Below are positions 37,367 to 44,793 of a DNA stretch of 64,000 nt, in pieces. The stretch comes from Bifidobacteriaceae bacterium. Lineage in GTDB: Bacteria > Actinomycetota > Actinomycetes > Actinomycetales > Bifidobacteriaceae. Location of the stretch: NCBI GenBank assembly GCA_022651005.1, contig JALCQD010000001.1, positions 62,001 through 126,000 on the forward strand, written 5' to 3'. Numbering within the stretch: position 1 is the first letter of the stretch; every line of letters begins with the position of its first letter. The notes below the pieces were generated by a model. That model saw nothing but the letters and a program-made list of their open reading frames with translations. It did not search any database and was not told the DNA's origin. The position numbers were made by a program, and so were the translations under genes.

Positions 37367-38716
37367 ATGGTAGATTCAGTCCTAGGAACGCCCATCGAGG
37401 AATGGACTCAGGAGTTCCCTCTTCTTAACGATCTCATGGAGTGCAAGGAAACGACTTGGTTCAATACAAAATTGAAGCCAACGAGTGAAGCTTTACCGGA
37501 TGTCGGGCTCACGGCGAAGGATATTGACGGCGCTGCTGATCGTCTCAAGCGTTTCGCTCCGCTCATCAAGGAGCTCTTCCCAGCAACAAAGGTGACAGAG
37601 GGAATCATCGAATCACCTCTCGTTGCTGTCCCAGATCAAAAGGATGCACTTGGGGAGCGTTACCAACAGCGTATTCCTGGTCAACTCTGGGCAAAGCTTG
37701 ACTCCGAACTGCCGATCTCTGGCTCTATCAAAGCACGCGGCGGCATCTACGAAGTTCTCAAGCATGCAGAAGATCTCGCCGTCGAGGCAGGGCTCCTCAC
37801 GTATGAGGATGACTATCGAAAGCTCGCTACCCCGGAAATGAAGAAGTTCTTCGGGCAGTACAAGATCGCAGTCGGTTCGACCGGTAATCTCGGCCTTTCC
37901 ATCGGCATCATGAGCGCCGCTCTCGGTTTCGACGCCTCAGTTCACATGTCGGCAGACGCTCGTCAGTGGAAGAAGGATAAGCTGCGTGCCAATGGAGTAC
38001 ACGTTTTCGAATACGAAGACGACTACTCTGTAGCCGTCGCAGCAGGCCGCAAGGAGTCCGAATCAGACCCCAACGCCTACTTCGTCGATGACGAAAATTC
38101 TCCAACATTATTCCTCGGATATGCCGTCGCAGCGCGCCGTCTCGCCGGACAGCTCAAGGCATATGACGTTCGCGTGGACGAAGACAACCCCCTCTTCGTG
38201 TATCTCCCGTGTGGCGTAGGCGGAAGCCCGGGCGGAGTCGCTTTCGGCCTGAAGACAGTCTTTGGAGACAATGTCCATTGCATCTTCCCTGAGCCAACGC
38301 ACTGCCCCTCAATGTTCGTGGGAGTGTACACAGGAAAGCACAACGAAGTCAGCGTCAACGATTTCGGCATAGATAACGTGACTGCGGCGGATGGCTTGGC
38401 ATGCGCCCGCCCCTCACGCTTTGTCGGTAAAGCGATGGAACACCTTCTTGATGGCTTCTACACCATTGACGATGATGAGCTGTATCGCATCGAGGCAAAT
38501 CTTCACGATACATCACACATCGATATCGAGCCTTCGTCTGCGGCTGGATTCGTAGGACCTTGGCGAGTCCTCGACGATATGGAGTACCGCAATCGCCTGG
38601 GTCTCGACGACGTGAAGATGGCGCATGCCACGCACATCGCATGGATAACCGGAGGTTCCATGGTTCCACGAGATGAAATGGCATCATACATCGCAAAGGG
38701 AGAAAGCCTTCTGTAA
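37367..38716 (+). CDS. dsdA: D-serine dehydratase (D-serine ammonia-lyase)
   Basis: A 449-residue fold-type II PLP enzyme turning D-serine into pyruvate and ammonia; the enterobacterial enzyme is about 440 residues. The PLP Lys is in [14 protein letters not shown] near residue 117, the Gly-rich phosphate loop [11 protein letters not shown] near 280, and [12 protein letters not shown] near 170 holds the substrate loop. AAAGGAG lies 6 bases before the ATG at 37367; the reading frame stays open upstream to 37016 but that part overlaps the permease gene out of frame. A terminator follows. Confidence 0.95.
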   Translation: MVDSVLGTPIEEWTQEFPLLNDLMECKETTWFNTKLKPTSEALPDVGLTAKDIDGAADRLKRFAPLIKELFPATKVTEGIIESPLVAVPDQKDALGERYQQRIPGQLWAKLDSELPISGSIKARGGIYEVLKHAEDLAVEAGLLTYEDDYRKLATPEMKKFFGQYKIAVGSTGNLGLSIGIMSAALGFDASVHMSADARQWKKDKLRANGVHVFEYEDDYSVAVAAGRKESESDPNAYFVDDENSPTLFLGYAVAARRLAGQLKAYDVRVDEDNPLFVYLPCGVGGSPGGVAFGLKTVFGDNVHCIFPEPTHCPSMFVGVYTGKHNEVSVNDFGIDNVTAADGLACARPSRFVGKAMEHLLDGFYTIDDDELYRIEANLHDTSHIDIEPSSAAGFVGPWRVLDDMEYRNRLGLDDVKMAHATHIAWITGGSMVPRDEMASYIAKGESLL

Positions 38717-38730
38717 CACTGCCAATGCCG

Positions 38731-38776
38731 GGGCGGTCTCCATGCTCGTATCGGCATGGAGACCGCCCTGTTTTTC
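38731..38776 (+). terminator. Rho-independent terminator after dsdA
   Basis: A perfect 15-bp stem (GGGCGGTCTCCATGC with its complement), an 8-base loop, then TGTTTTTCT. It separates the dsdXA unit from the regulator gene, which must start from its own promoter or by read-through. Confidence 0.92.
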
Positions 38777-38792
38777 TACCACGAGGTGACTC

Positions 38793-39590
38793 ATGAGTGC
38801 GACTAAAAATGACGCCAAAGAAAAAAGACTCTCAAATAACTGGAAAACAGATGATTTTGAAAATTTCCTTGAATATTATGGGGAGGTGGCCACAAAACGA
38901 TCTTCTTCTCCTCGCGAGGAAAAAAGAAAAGATGCCGAGTATATTCGGCAGTTCTTTCCACTTGTCAAGTTCCTCGGTGAGGTCCTCGGATCTGAAACCG
39001 AGGTAGTGTTGCATGATGCCTCACGACCCGATAAATCTGTTGTCGCCATCGCAAACGGGCACGTGTCGGGACGATCTGTGGGCTCCCCTGCAACCGATCT
39101 TATGTTGAAAATCATGGGTGATGGCAACACCGACAACAAGGATTACGTCGTCGGATATGAGGGCAAGACACGACAGAACAAATACAATCTATTATCTTCC
39201 ACTTATTTCATCAGACGCGACGGAAGAATCATAGGAACTCTGTGCATCAATTCGGATCAGACACCTATGTACGCTTTACAGCAGGCGGTCAACCTCATCA
39301 ATCACTCTTATTTCCCAGAGGCTGAATCCTCCGGGGACTCAGAAGCACCACAAGAGGAGAACCTCATCACCTCCGTTGAGGATATTGCCACCCAAGTCAT
39401 CGCTGAAGTAAGCGCCAAAACGGGAGTAACTGCGGCGAAGCTCAGCGCAGAGCAGCGTCTCACAGTAATTCGAGAACTAAGCGATCGTGGCTATTTCAAC
39501 TTCAAGGGTGCCATTGCAAAGGTTGCGAAACAGCTGAACATCTCAGAATCAACAGCATATCGATATCTACGAATGGTTCAAGAAGAGTAG
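38793..39590 (+). CDS. YheO/DauR-type transcriptional regulator (PAS + HTH)
   Basis: A 265-residue regulator. A YheO-like PAS domain covers about residues 50-170 (FFPLVKFLGEVLG, EVVLHDASRPDKSVVAIANGHVSGR in part, YFIRRDGRIIGTLCINSD). A C-terminal HTH_22 domain covers about 205-262 (AEQRLTVIRELSDRGYFNFKG... and ISESTAYRYLRM as the recognition helix). DauR, the best-known member, represses D-arginine use. Placed right after dsdXA, this one most likely controls D-serine use. GAGGTGA precedes the ATG. It is not the LysR-type DsdC of enterobacteria. Confidence 0.88.
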   Translation: MSATKNDAKEKRLSNNWKTDDFENFLEYYGEVATKRSSSPREEKRKDAEYIRQFFPLVKFLGEVLGSETEVVLHDASRPDKSVVAIANGHVSGRSVGSPATDLMLKIMGDGNTDNKDYVVGYEGKTRQNKYNLLSSTYFIRRDGRIIGTLCINSDQTPMYALQQAVNLINHSYFPEAESSGDSEAPQEENLITSVEDIATQVIAEVSAKTGVTAAKLSAEQRLTVIRELSDRGYFNFKGAIAKVAKQLNISESTAYRYLRMVQEE

Positions 39591-39600
39591 GAGCTCCACC

Positions 39601-40020
39601 ATGCAACGCACCATCGTCACGTCCCCAGCAATCCTGTCGCAAAAATCTGAACCGGCCACGAAAAACGATGTCAATGCTGCCCGTGACCTCGCCGATACCC
39701 TCGCCGCGTCAGAAGGTCGCGCCGTAGGCATGGGTGCCAACATGATCGGAATCACCAAGCGCATCATCGTGTTCAAGAACGAGACGGAGAACAACCGCAT
39801 CGTCACCATGTTTAATCCAGAGATCCTGGAAAAGTACGGCCCTTATGAGGCCGAGGAAGAATGCCTGTCACTGGAAGGTTCTCGCACAACAACCCGCTAC
39901 CGCCGCATAACAGTGCAGTATCAAGACGCCGACTTTCACACGCACACGGCCGAGTACGAGGGATGGCCGGCGCAGATTATCCAACACGAAGTTGATCACT
40001 GCGACGGCATTCTCATCTAA
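39601..40020 (+). CDS. Peptide deformylase-like protein with altered active-site motifs
   Basis: A 139-residue member of the deformylase family (removal of the formyl group from nascent proteins). The metal motifs are present: ECLS at 87-90 with C88, and HEVDH at 129-133. However, the first motif, normally GxGxAAxQ, reads AVGMGANMIG (41-50), so the catalytic Gln is replaced by Met, and EGCLS is EECLS. The chain is shorter than typical enzymes (160-200). AGGAG precedes the ATG, 10 bases after the regulator gene. It may be a weak or repurposed deformylase, or act on other formylated peptides. Confidence 0.8.
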   Translation: MQRTIVTSPAILSQKSEPATKNDVNAARDLADTLAASEGRAVGMGANMIGITKRIIVFKNETENNRIVTMFNPEILEKYGPYEAEEECLSLEGSRTTTRYRRITVQYQDADFHTHTAEYEGWPAQIIQHEVDHCDGILI

Positions 40021-40021
40021 T

Positions 40022-40077
40022 ATTCTCATCTGATCGCTCGTACTTTGCCCGAAGATCATGGGCCGAGCGAGGAGAAT
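40022..40077. terminator. Possible hairpin between convergent genes
   Basis: Two paired blocks, ATTCTC/GAGAAT and CGCTCG/CGAGCG, enclose the 55-base gap between the deformylase-like gene and the ABC ATPase gene. There is no T run; the internal loops make it a weak candidate. Confidence 0.35.
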
Positions 40078-40859
40078 CAGTCCAAATTCCTGAAGTACGC
40101 GAAGAACTCCTGGGTCTCCTTGCGCATGGAGTGATCCATTACCTGTGACGGCGTGCCATATTCGGCAACGACGCCTTCCTGCAGCAACACCACCTTGTCG
40201 GCGGCCTTGTGCGCAAAGCTCATCTCGTGGGTAGCCATGAGAATGGTGGCTCCCTGCTCCTTGATCTCCGACACCATGCCGAGCACTTCGCCCACGAGCA
40301 TGGGGTCGAGTGCAGAGGTGATCTCGTCAAGCAGCAGCAGCTCCGGCTCTGTCAGCAGAGCACGCACAATCGCCACGCGCTGCTGCTGCCCACCCGACAG
40401 CTGATCCGGATACGCCCCGGCCTTCTGCTCCATGCCGATGCGCTCCAGCAGCTCCATGGCGCGCTTCTTTGCCTTCGCCGCCGGCCAATGATGCACTTCC
40501 GTGGCGGCGAGCGTCACGTTTCTCAACACGGTCATGTGAGGGAACAGATTGAACTGCTGGAACACCACGCCGATGCGGGAGCGAATCTGGTCCTGGTTGG
40601 CGTGCGGATCCGTGATGTCGGTGTCTCCCAGCCAGATCTGGCCATCGTTGACACGTTCCAGCAAGTTCACGCACTTCATGAGCGTCGATTTACCCGAACC
40701 TGACGGTCCCAGCAGCGCCACCACCTCGTGTGGCTGAATCTCGAAGGACACGCCCTTGAGCACCGCCGGCCCATTCTTGCCATAGGACTTCTTGACGTTG
40801 TCGACCGTGAGAACTGCCGTGCGCTCGCTCTTGCCCGTATTACTGACGATCCCGCTCAT
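40077..40859 (-). CDS. Polar amino acid ABC transporter, ATP-binding protein
   Basis: A 260-residue GlnQ/HisP-type ATPase. Walker A is GPSGSGKST near residue 49, the Q loop VVFQQFNLFPHM near 90, the signature LSGGQQQRVAIVRAL near 148, Walker B LLLLDEITSALDP near 172 (with Ile where most have Pro), and the H loop ATHEMSFA near 205. I chose the ATG at 40859, which overlaps the permease stop by 4 bases. With the permease and binding protein upstream it forms a complete importer. Confidence 0.93.
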   Translation of the reverse strand: MSGIVSNTGKSERTAVLTVDNVKKSYGKNGPAVLKGVSFEIQPHEVVALLGPSGSGKSTLMKCVNLLERVNDGQIWLGDTDITDPHANQDQIRSRIGVVFQQFNLFPHMTVLRNVTLAATEVHHWPAAKAKKRAMELLERIGMEQKAGAYPDQLSGGQQQRVAIVRALLTEPELLLLDEITSALDPMLVGEVLGMVSEIKEQGATILMATHEMSFAHKAADKVVLLQEGVVAEYGTPSQVMDHSMRKETQEFFAYFRNLD

Positions 40860-41683
40860 ACCGCACCTCCGCTCAGCTCGCGCTTGCGCAACTTGTCGGA
40901 ATACCAATCGTTCAAGATGATGAACGGAATGCTCAGAAGAATGAACAGAACGCTGGCCACCACATACGGAGTGAAGTTGTACGACTGAGCCACGTCAATC
41001 TGTGCGGCACGCACGGCGTCGACTGCGCCCAGCACGGAAATAAGGCCAACGTCCTTCTGCATGGAGATGAAGTCGTTCATGAGCGCAGGAGCGATTTTTC
41101 GCAGCGCCTGCGGGATGATGACCAAACGCAGCGTCTTGCCAACAGACAGGCCAAGAGACCGCGCGGAGGCACGCTGGGAAGGATGCACGCCTTCAAGCCC
41201 GGCACGCAGAACCTCCGCCACATAGGCCGCGTATCCCAGAATGATGGCGACGGTTCCGAGAATAGCGGGATCGATGCGTCCCGGGAAAATCTCAAGACCT
41301 GGAATGCCAAAACCGATGAGATACAGGATCACAATCATAGGAATGCCACGCATGACCGTGGTGTACAAGATTGCCAGCATGCGCAGAGGGAAAAGAATGG
41401 CGGATTTCGACGTGCGCAGCAGCGCGATCACAATGGAGAGAATAGCCACGCCCACCACCGCGTAGAGCAGCACCTGAACGTTGAGCCAGAGGCCTTCGAG
41501 CACGTGCGGCAGCGACGACATGAAATACTTGCCCGAGAAGAATGACTCGTGGACTCGCGGCCACCCCGGAGACATTTTGAGCCCCACGACGATGACCAAC
41601 GCCAGCACGACCGAGCTGACGATGCTGGTAATAATCGAACGGATATGCTCGTTGCGCCGCGTGGCCCTGCGCCCGAGCTCCAC
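40856..41683 (-). CDS. Polar amino acid ABC transporter, permease (5' end disturbed)
   Basis: A 275-residue permease of the His/Glu/Gln/Arg three-TM family (about five membrane segments). The EAA loop EVLRAGLEGVHPSQRASARSL, in part near residue 160, meets the ATPase. The readable frame begins at a GTG at 41683 that has no Shine-Dalgarno. In a neighbouring frame just upstream, a 31-codon ORF (41704-41799) looks like the missing N terminus, so the gene probably carries a one-base deletion or a sequence error near 41704-41711. If the shift is real, translation from the GTG may still give a working permease, because all membrane segments are in this part. Confidence 0.85.
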   Translation of the reverse strand: MELGRRATRRNEHIRSIITSIVSSVVLALVIVVGLKMSPGWPRVHESFFSGKYFMSSLPHVLEGLWLNVQVLLYAVVGVAILSIVIALLRTSKSAILFPLRMLAILYTTVMRGIPMIVILYLIGFGIPGLEIFPGRIDPAILGTVAIILGYAAYVAEVLRAGLEGVHPSQRASARSLGLSVGKTLRLVIIPQALRKIAPALMNDFISMQKDVGLISVLGAVDAVRAAQIDVAQSYNFTPYVVASVLFILLSIPFIILNDWYSDKLRKRELSGGAV

Positions 41684-41703
41684 GTCGCTAATTGCTGAAG
41701 TAT

Positions 41704-41799
41704 TCAGTTTGAGGCCCCCGTGTGATCCGGTGTAACAGCAAGCGCCGGAGTCCCTGAGGACACCGGCTGCTTGTTGATTTCACTCACTCGTTCTGACAT
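41704..41799 (-). other. Out-of-frame putative N terminus of the permease gene
   Basis: An ATG at 41799 opens a 31-residue frame, MSERVSEINKQPVSSGTPAL and so on, which stops at TGA 41704-41706. The permease frame upstream of its GTG is open and reads KLNTSAISDVELGRR once one A is added to the AAACTG run (41705-41710). The joined product would be a natural soluble leader before the first membrane segment. Sequencing artefact, phase-variable run and true mutation cannot be told apart here. Confidence 0.5.
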
Positions 41800-41824
41800 C
41801 CCATTAGGTTTCACTTCACCATTT

Positions 41825-42694
41825 TTACTTCAGCTCGGTGACATCCGTGGTGTACTGTGCAAGCCACTTATCTTGCAGTGTTTTAAGGCTACCGTCCTTG
41901 CGCATGCCGTCGATAGCGGCCGAGACCTTGGCGGTGAGCTTGGAACCCTTTGGCAGTACGATCCCCAAGCCAGCAGGCTCTTCTGAACCGGCAATGCGGC
42001 CGAGCACCTTGGCGGACTTCACCTGGCCGGAGTCCACGATGTAGACGCTTTCCACGGTGGAGGTTGCAAGGGCATCGATCTGTCCGGCGTCGAGCGCCTG
42101 GGCAAGTGCGGCGTCATCGTTGAAGGTCTGCACGTTGCTGTTGATCTTCTTCTTTGCCTGCGTATACGCTGGCGTTCCCACCATGGCACCCACGGTGGCA
42201 CCCTTGAGGTCGGAGAGGCTCGTTGCCTTTGCGTACTTGGAATCCTTCTTGACGACAACCGACGTGGTGTCGTTGTAGTAGCTGCTCGAGAAGTCAACGG
42301 CCTTCTTGCGCTCAGCTGTCACAGAGAACTGCTGGATGTTGAGATCCCAGTCCTTGGCACCTGGAGCGATGGCAGCATCGAAGGATGTGCGTGTCCACTT
42401 GACATTTTTCTTGGAGAAACCGAGCTTTTCTGCAACCTTGTAGGCGATTGCGGCCTCGAAGCCCTGACCGGACTCCGGCTTGTTCTTCATGACCCAAGGC
42501 TCGTAGGCGGGGTCACCCGTTGCGATAGTGAGCGTTCCCGGCGTCACCGTCTGCTGGGTGATGTCGCTGCTTGACGCAGTCGAGCTCGAGCTTGCCGACG
42601 AACCGCCACACGCCGAAGCCCCCAATGCGAGCGCCCCTGCAGCAACAACGGCTACCGCAGAACGCACGATCTTCGTGACCGATACAGATAGCAT
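41825..42694 (-). CDS. Polar amino acid ABC transporter, substrate-binding lipoprotein
   Basis: A 289-residue solute-binding protein (SBP_bac_3). The signal peptide MLSVSVTKIVRSAVAVVAAG and following residues end in a lipobox-like LGASAC, with Cys near residue 32 as lipid anchor. The mature part shows IATGDPAYEPWV, GFEAAIAYKVAEKLG, DWDLNIQQFSVTAERKKAVDF and the ligand-facing TSLSDLKGATVGAM. I chose the ATG at 42694 because AGGAGG lies 6 bases upstream. It is the first gene of the SBP-permease-ATPase unit; glutamine or glutamate is a guess at substrate. Confidence 0.93.
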   Translation of the reverse strand: MLSVSVTKIVRSAVAVVAAGALALGASACGGSSASSSSTASSSDITQQTVTPGTLTIATGDPAYEPWVMKNKPESGQGFEAAIAYKVAEKLGFSKKNVKWTRTSFDAAIAPGAKDWDLNIQQFSVTAERKKAVDFSSSYYNDTTSVVVKKDSKYAKATSLSDLKGATVGAMVGTPAYTQAKKKINSNVQTFNDDAALAQALDAGQIDALATSTVESVYIVDSGQVKSAKVLGRIAGSEEPAGLGIVLPKGSKLTAKVSAAIDGMRKDGSLKTLQDKWLAQYTTDVTELK

Positions 42695-42773
42695 TCCAAT
42701 CCTCCTCATAGATCGAATGCGCAAGTGCGCACCACCACACAATAGCGTGCGGCAGCGAAAGGAGCCACCCGCC

Positions 42774-42803
42774 CGCTATCACCAGATTTGATAGCGCGCT
42801 ATC
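42774..42803 (-). promoter_or_regulatory. Operator-like palindrome upstream of the amino acid ABC operon
   Basis: The perfect 14-bp palindrome GATAGCGCGCTATC (42790-42803) and a further CGCTATC at 42774-42780 give three copies of one 7-base half-site in alternating direction, 80-110 bases before the binding-protein start. This is a typical layout for a dimeric repressor site. Confidence 0.55.
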
Positions 42804-42874
42804 GGTGGCCGCCATGTCACGGTCGGCCGCTGAGAGAGTGTGCTCCGCGTCACGTCGCGACACTCACCACATTT

Positions 42875-43363
42875 CTATTCGAGCGTAAAACCGGAGAACA
42901 CGAAGCCCGGCGATACGACGCACGACACCAGGGCGTCGCCGTCCGTGGGCAGCGTGCGCTGCCACACTCCCTTGGGAACAACCACGTGACCTGGGGTCGT
43001 CTTGCTGCCCAAGTTATACACAGTGTCAAGCTCCGGAGTCTCACCCGTTCCGCCGAATCCGATTTTCACCTGTGCCGGACCGTGCCACAGCCAGATTTCG
43101 TCGGCGTCCACCTTGTGCCATTCACTGAAGTCGCCCGCGGGAAGCAGAAAATAGATGAGGGATGAGAGTGGGCGAGCGTCCCGCGATTCCTCTTGCGCCA
43201 CGCTCTCCGACTGCCAATCCCTGTGAAACCATCCGCCCTCGGGATGAGGTTCGAGTCCCAGTCGCGCTATGGTGTCGCGAGCGTCATCGCTCAGCGGCGG
43301 CATCAACTCCGCATGAATGGGAGTGGAGGGCTGCTCGTATCCGTCGCCCTGTCCCGTCGTCAT
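42875..43363 (-). CDS. Cupin_5 (DUF985) family protein
   Basis: A 162-residue small beta-barrel protein of the DUF985/cupin_5 family. It begins with a helical part (DARDTIARLGLEPHPEGGWF) typical of the family and continues with SSLIYFLLPAGDFSEWHKVDADE in part and WLWHGPAQVKIGF, then the WQRTLP and VVSPGFVFSGF strands. Family members are poorly defined; some are thought to bind metal or sugars. Its ATG overlaps the amidohydrolase stop by 4 bases, and that gene in turn overlaps the SAHH-like gene, so three enzymes are made from one transcript. Confidence 0.88.
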   Translation of the reverse strand: MTTGQGDGYEQPSTPIHAELMPPLSDDARDTIARLGLEPHPEGGWFHRDWQSESVAQEESRDARPLSSLIYFLLPAGDFSEWHKVDADEIWLWHGPAQVKIGFGGTGETPELDTVYNLGSKTTPGHVVVPKGVWQRTLPTDGDALVSCVVSPGFVFSGFTLE

Positions 43364-44793
43364 TTGCTGTTCTCCTCCGCTACTGCACCGCCGTTGCCGG
43401 GTGCGTCATCATCACGATCGTCAAAGGCGCCGTCGTTGTAGACGAGACGCCCAGAGATCACTGTGGCCCTATTGGTACCGCCACCGTTGCGCACCAGCCG
43501 TTCCAATGTTTCCTCGATGCCACGCGGCCCGCTGACGTCGGTGTCGATAGCAAAGAACGCGAGGTCGGCTCGCGCACCCGCATTAATCTGCCCGATGCGA
43601 TCTGAGCCCACATTCATTCCCATGGCTTCCGCGCCGCCCAAAGTGAGCATACGAATCAGTCGATGCGACAAATCCGCCTCCTTGTATCCCTGAGAACGGG
43701 CGAGATCAAATAGCTCCGCGCAGTCGTCGAGCACGTCAAGGCTTGGCGAGCTGGACAGCGAATCCGTGCCGATTGACACCAGATTGCCTTCCCTCAAGTA
43801 ATCCGCAATGGGCGCCTCGCTCAAAGTGGAAGTGATGCGATTGGACCGAGGGCACAACGCCACGCTCACACCTCGCTGACGCAAAAGGCGGCGATCCTCC
43901 TTATCCGCGTACACCCCGTGCGCAATATGAACGTCGGGCCCCAAGGCTCCCAGCTGATCCACGAACTGAATCGCCGAAGCGCCAAAGCCATGCTTTTTCA
44001 GCTCGCGGTAGCTCTTCCACTCGTTGTTTTGCCATTCCACGCCTGTGTATGTGGTGAGATCGGCGGGCCTGCTCCCCCGTTCCAGGCGAGTCTCTCCCAA
44101 GTGAATGTGCAGCCTCATGCCCAAGCGTCGCGCAATGTCGGGCATATCGAGGAAGGGCTCGGATTCCAAGGAGTAAGGAGCATGCGGGCTGATGCCCACG
44201 GATTCCAGTCCCATGTCGGAAATGGCAGTGAGACGCTCCACCAGCTGACGCTTGCCTTCTGCGCGCCACTGCTCGTTGGACCAATCCATGATCTCCCAAT
44301 ACGCCACGCCACGCAGTCCCTGGGAGCGTAACGCTCCGATGGCCTCGATATTGGTCACAACATCGGCGGCGGCTGTGGTGCCATTCTCTACGAGCTTGCG
44401 AGCGCCGGCATCCGCCGAATCACGCCAGATACTTGGCGGCTGCTGCGTGAGCGCATCGTAGACCTTGTTGAAACCAAGCTCCCAACCACGGAAGTCCTCG
44501 TAGTCGCCCTTGCCCACCGATTCCATGTTGGTGTATTGCAAATGCGTGTGCGAGTTCACCAGACCGGGCGTCATGATGCCATCCCAGTGGCGCTCCACCA
44601 GGCGCAGTCTCGGCCCGAACTCCTCTTTGAGGGTGCTGATGACCCACTCGCGCGTGCCGATGTTGATGACGCGCCCCTCGTATACCGCTACGGAGCCGTT
44701 TGGAATGACGGGAGCTGTGACCGGAATCACGAGCTGTGCCGAGTAAACGGTGACTTGGGCGCCCCACAGCGCTGTTCCGAAAGCCGGGTTCAT
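43360..44793 (-). CDS. Amidohydrolase of the adenosine-derivative deaminase type (MTA/SAH deaminase-like)
   Basis: A 477-residue metal-dependent amidohydrolase (AtzA/TrzN, MTA/SAH-deaminase group). The metal ligands are seen as HTH in GLVNSHTHLQYT near residue 79, the His in LHIHLGET near 230, the His in VHIAHGVYA near 295, and the Asp in SIGTDSLSSSPS near 343. ISPHAPYS near 198 and CPRSN near 315 fit deaminases acting on nucleoside-like substrates. The start overlaps the SAHH-like gene stop by 4 bases. Context suggests deamination of S-adenosylhomocysteine or a breakdown product; that is inference. Confidence 0.8.
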   Translation of the reverse strand: MNPAFGTALWGAQVTVYSAQLVIPVTAPVIPNGSVAVYEGRVINIGTREWVISTLKEEFGPRLRLVERHWDGIMTPGLVNSHTHLQYTNMESVGKGDYEDFRGWELGFNKVYDALTQQPPSIWRDSADAGARKLVENGTTAAADVVTNIEAIGALRSQGLRGVAYWEIMDWSNEQWRAEGKRQLVERLTAISDMGLESVGISPHAPYSLESEPFLDMPDIARRLGMRLHIHLGETRLERGSRPADLTTYTGVEWQNNEWKSYRELKKHGFGASAIQFVDQLGALGPDVHIAHGVYADKEDRRLLRQRGVSVALCPRSNRITSTLSEAPIADYLREGNLVSIGTDSLSSSPSLDVLDDCAELFDLARSQGYKEADLSHRLIRMLTLGGAEAMGMNVGSDRIGQINAGARADLAFFAIDTDVSGPRGIEETLERLVRNGGGTNRATVISGRLVYNDGAFDDRDDDAPGNGGAVAEENSK

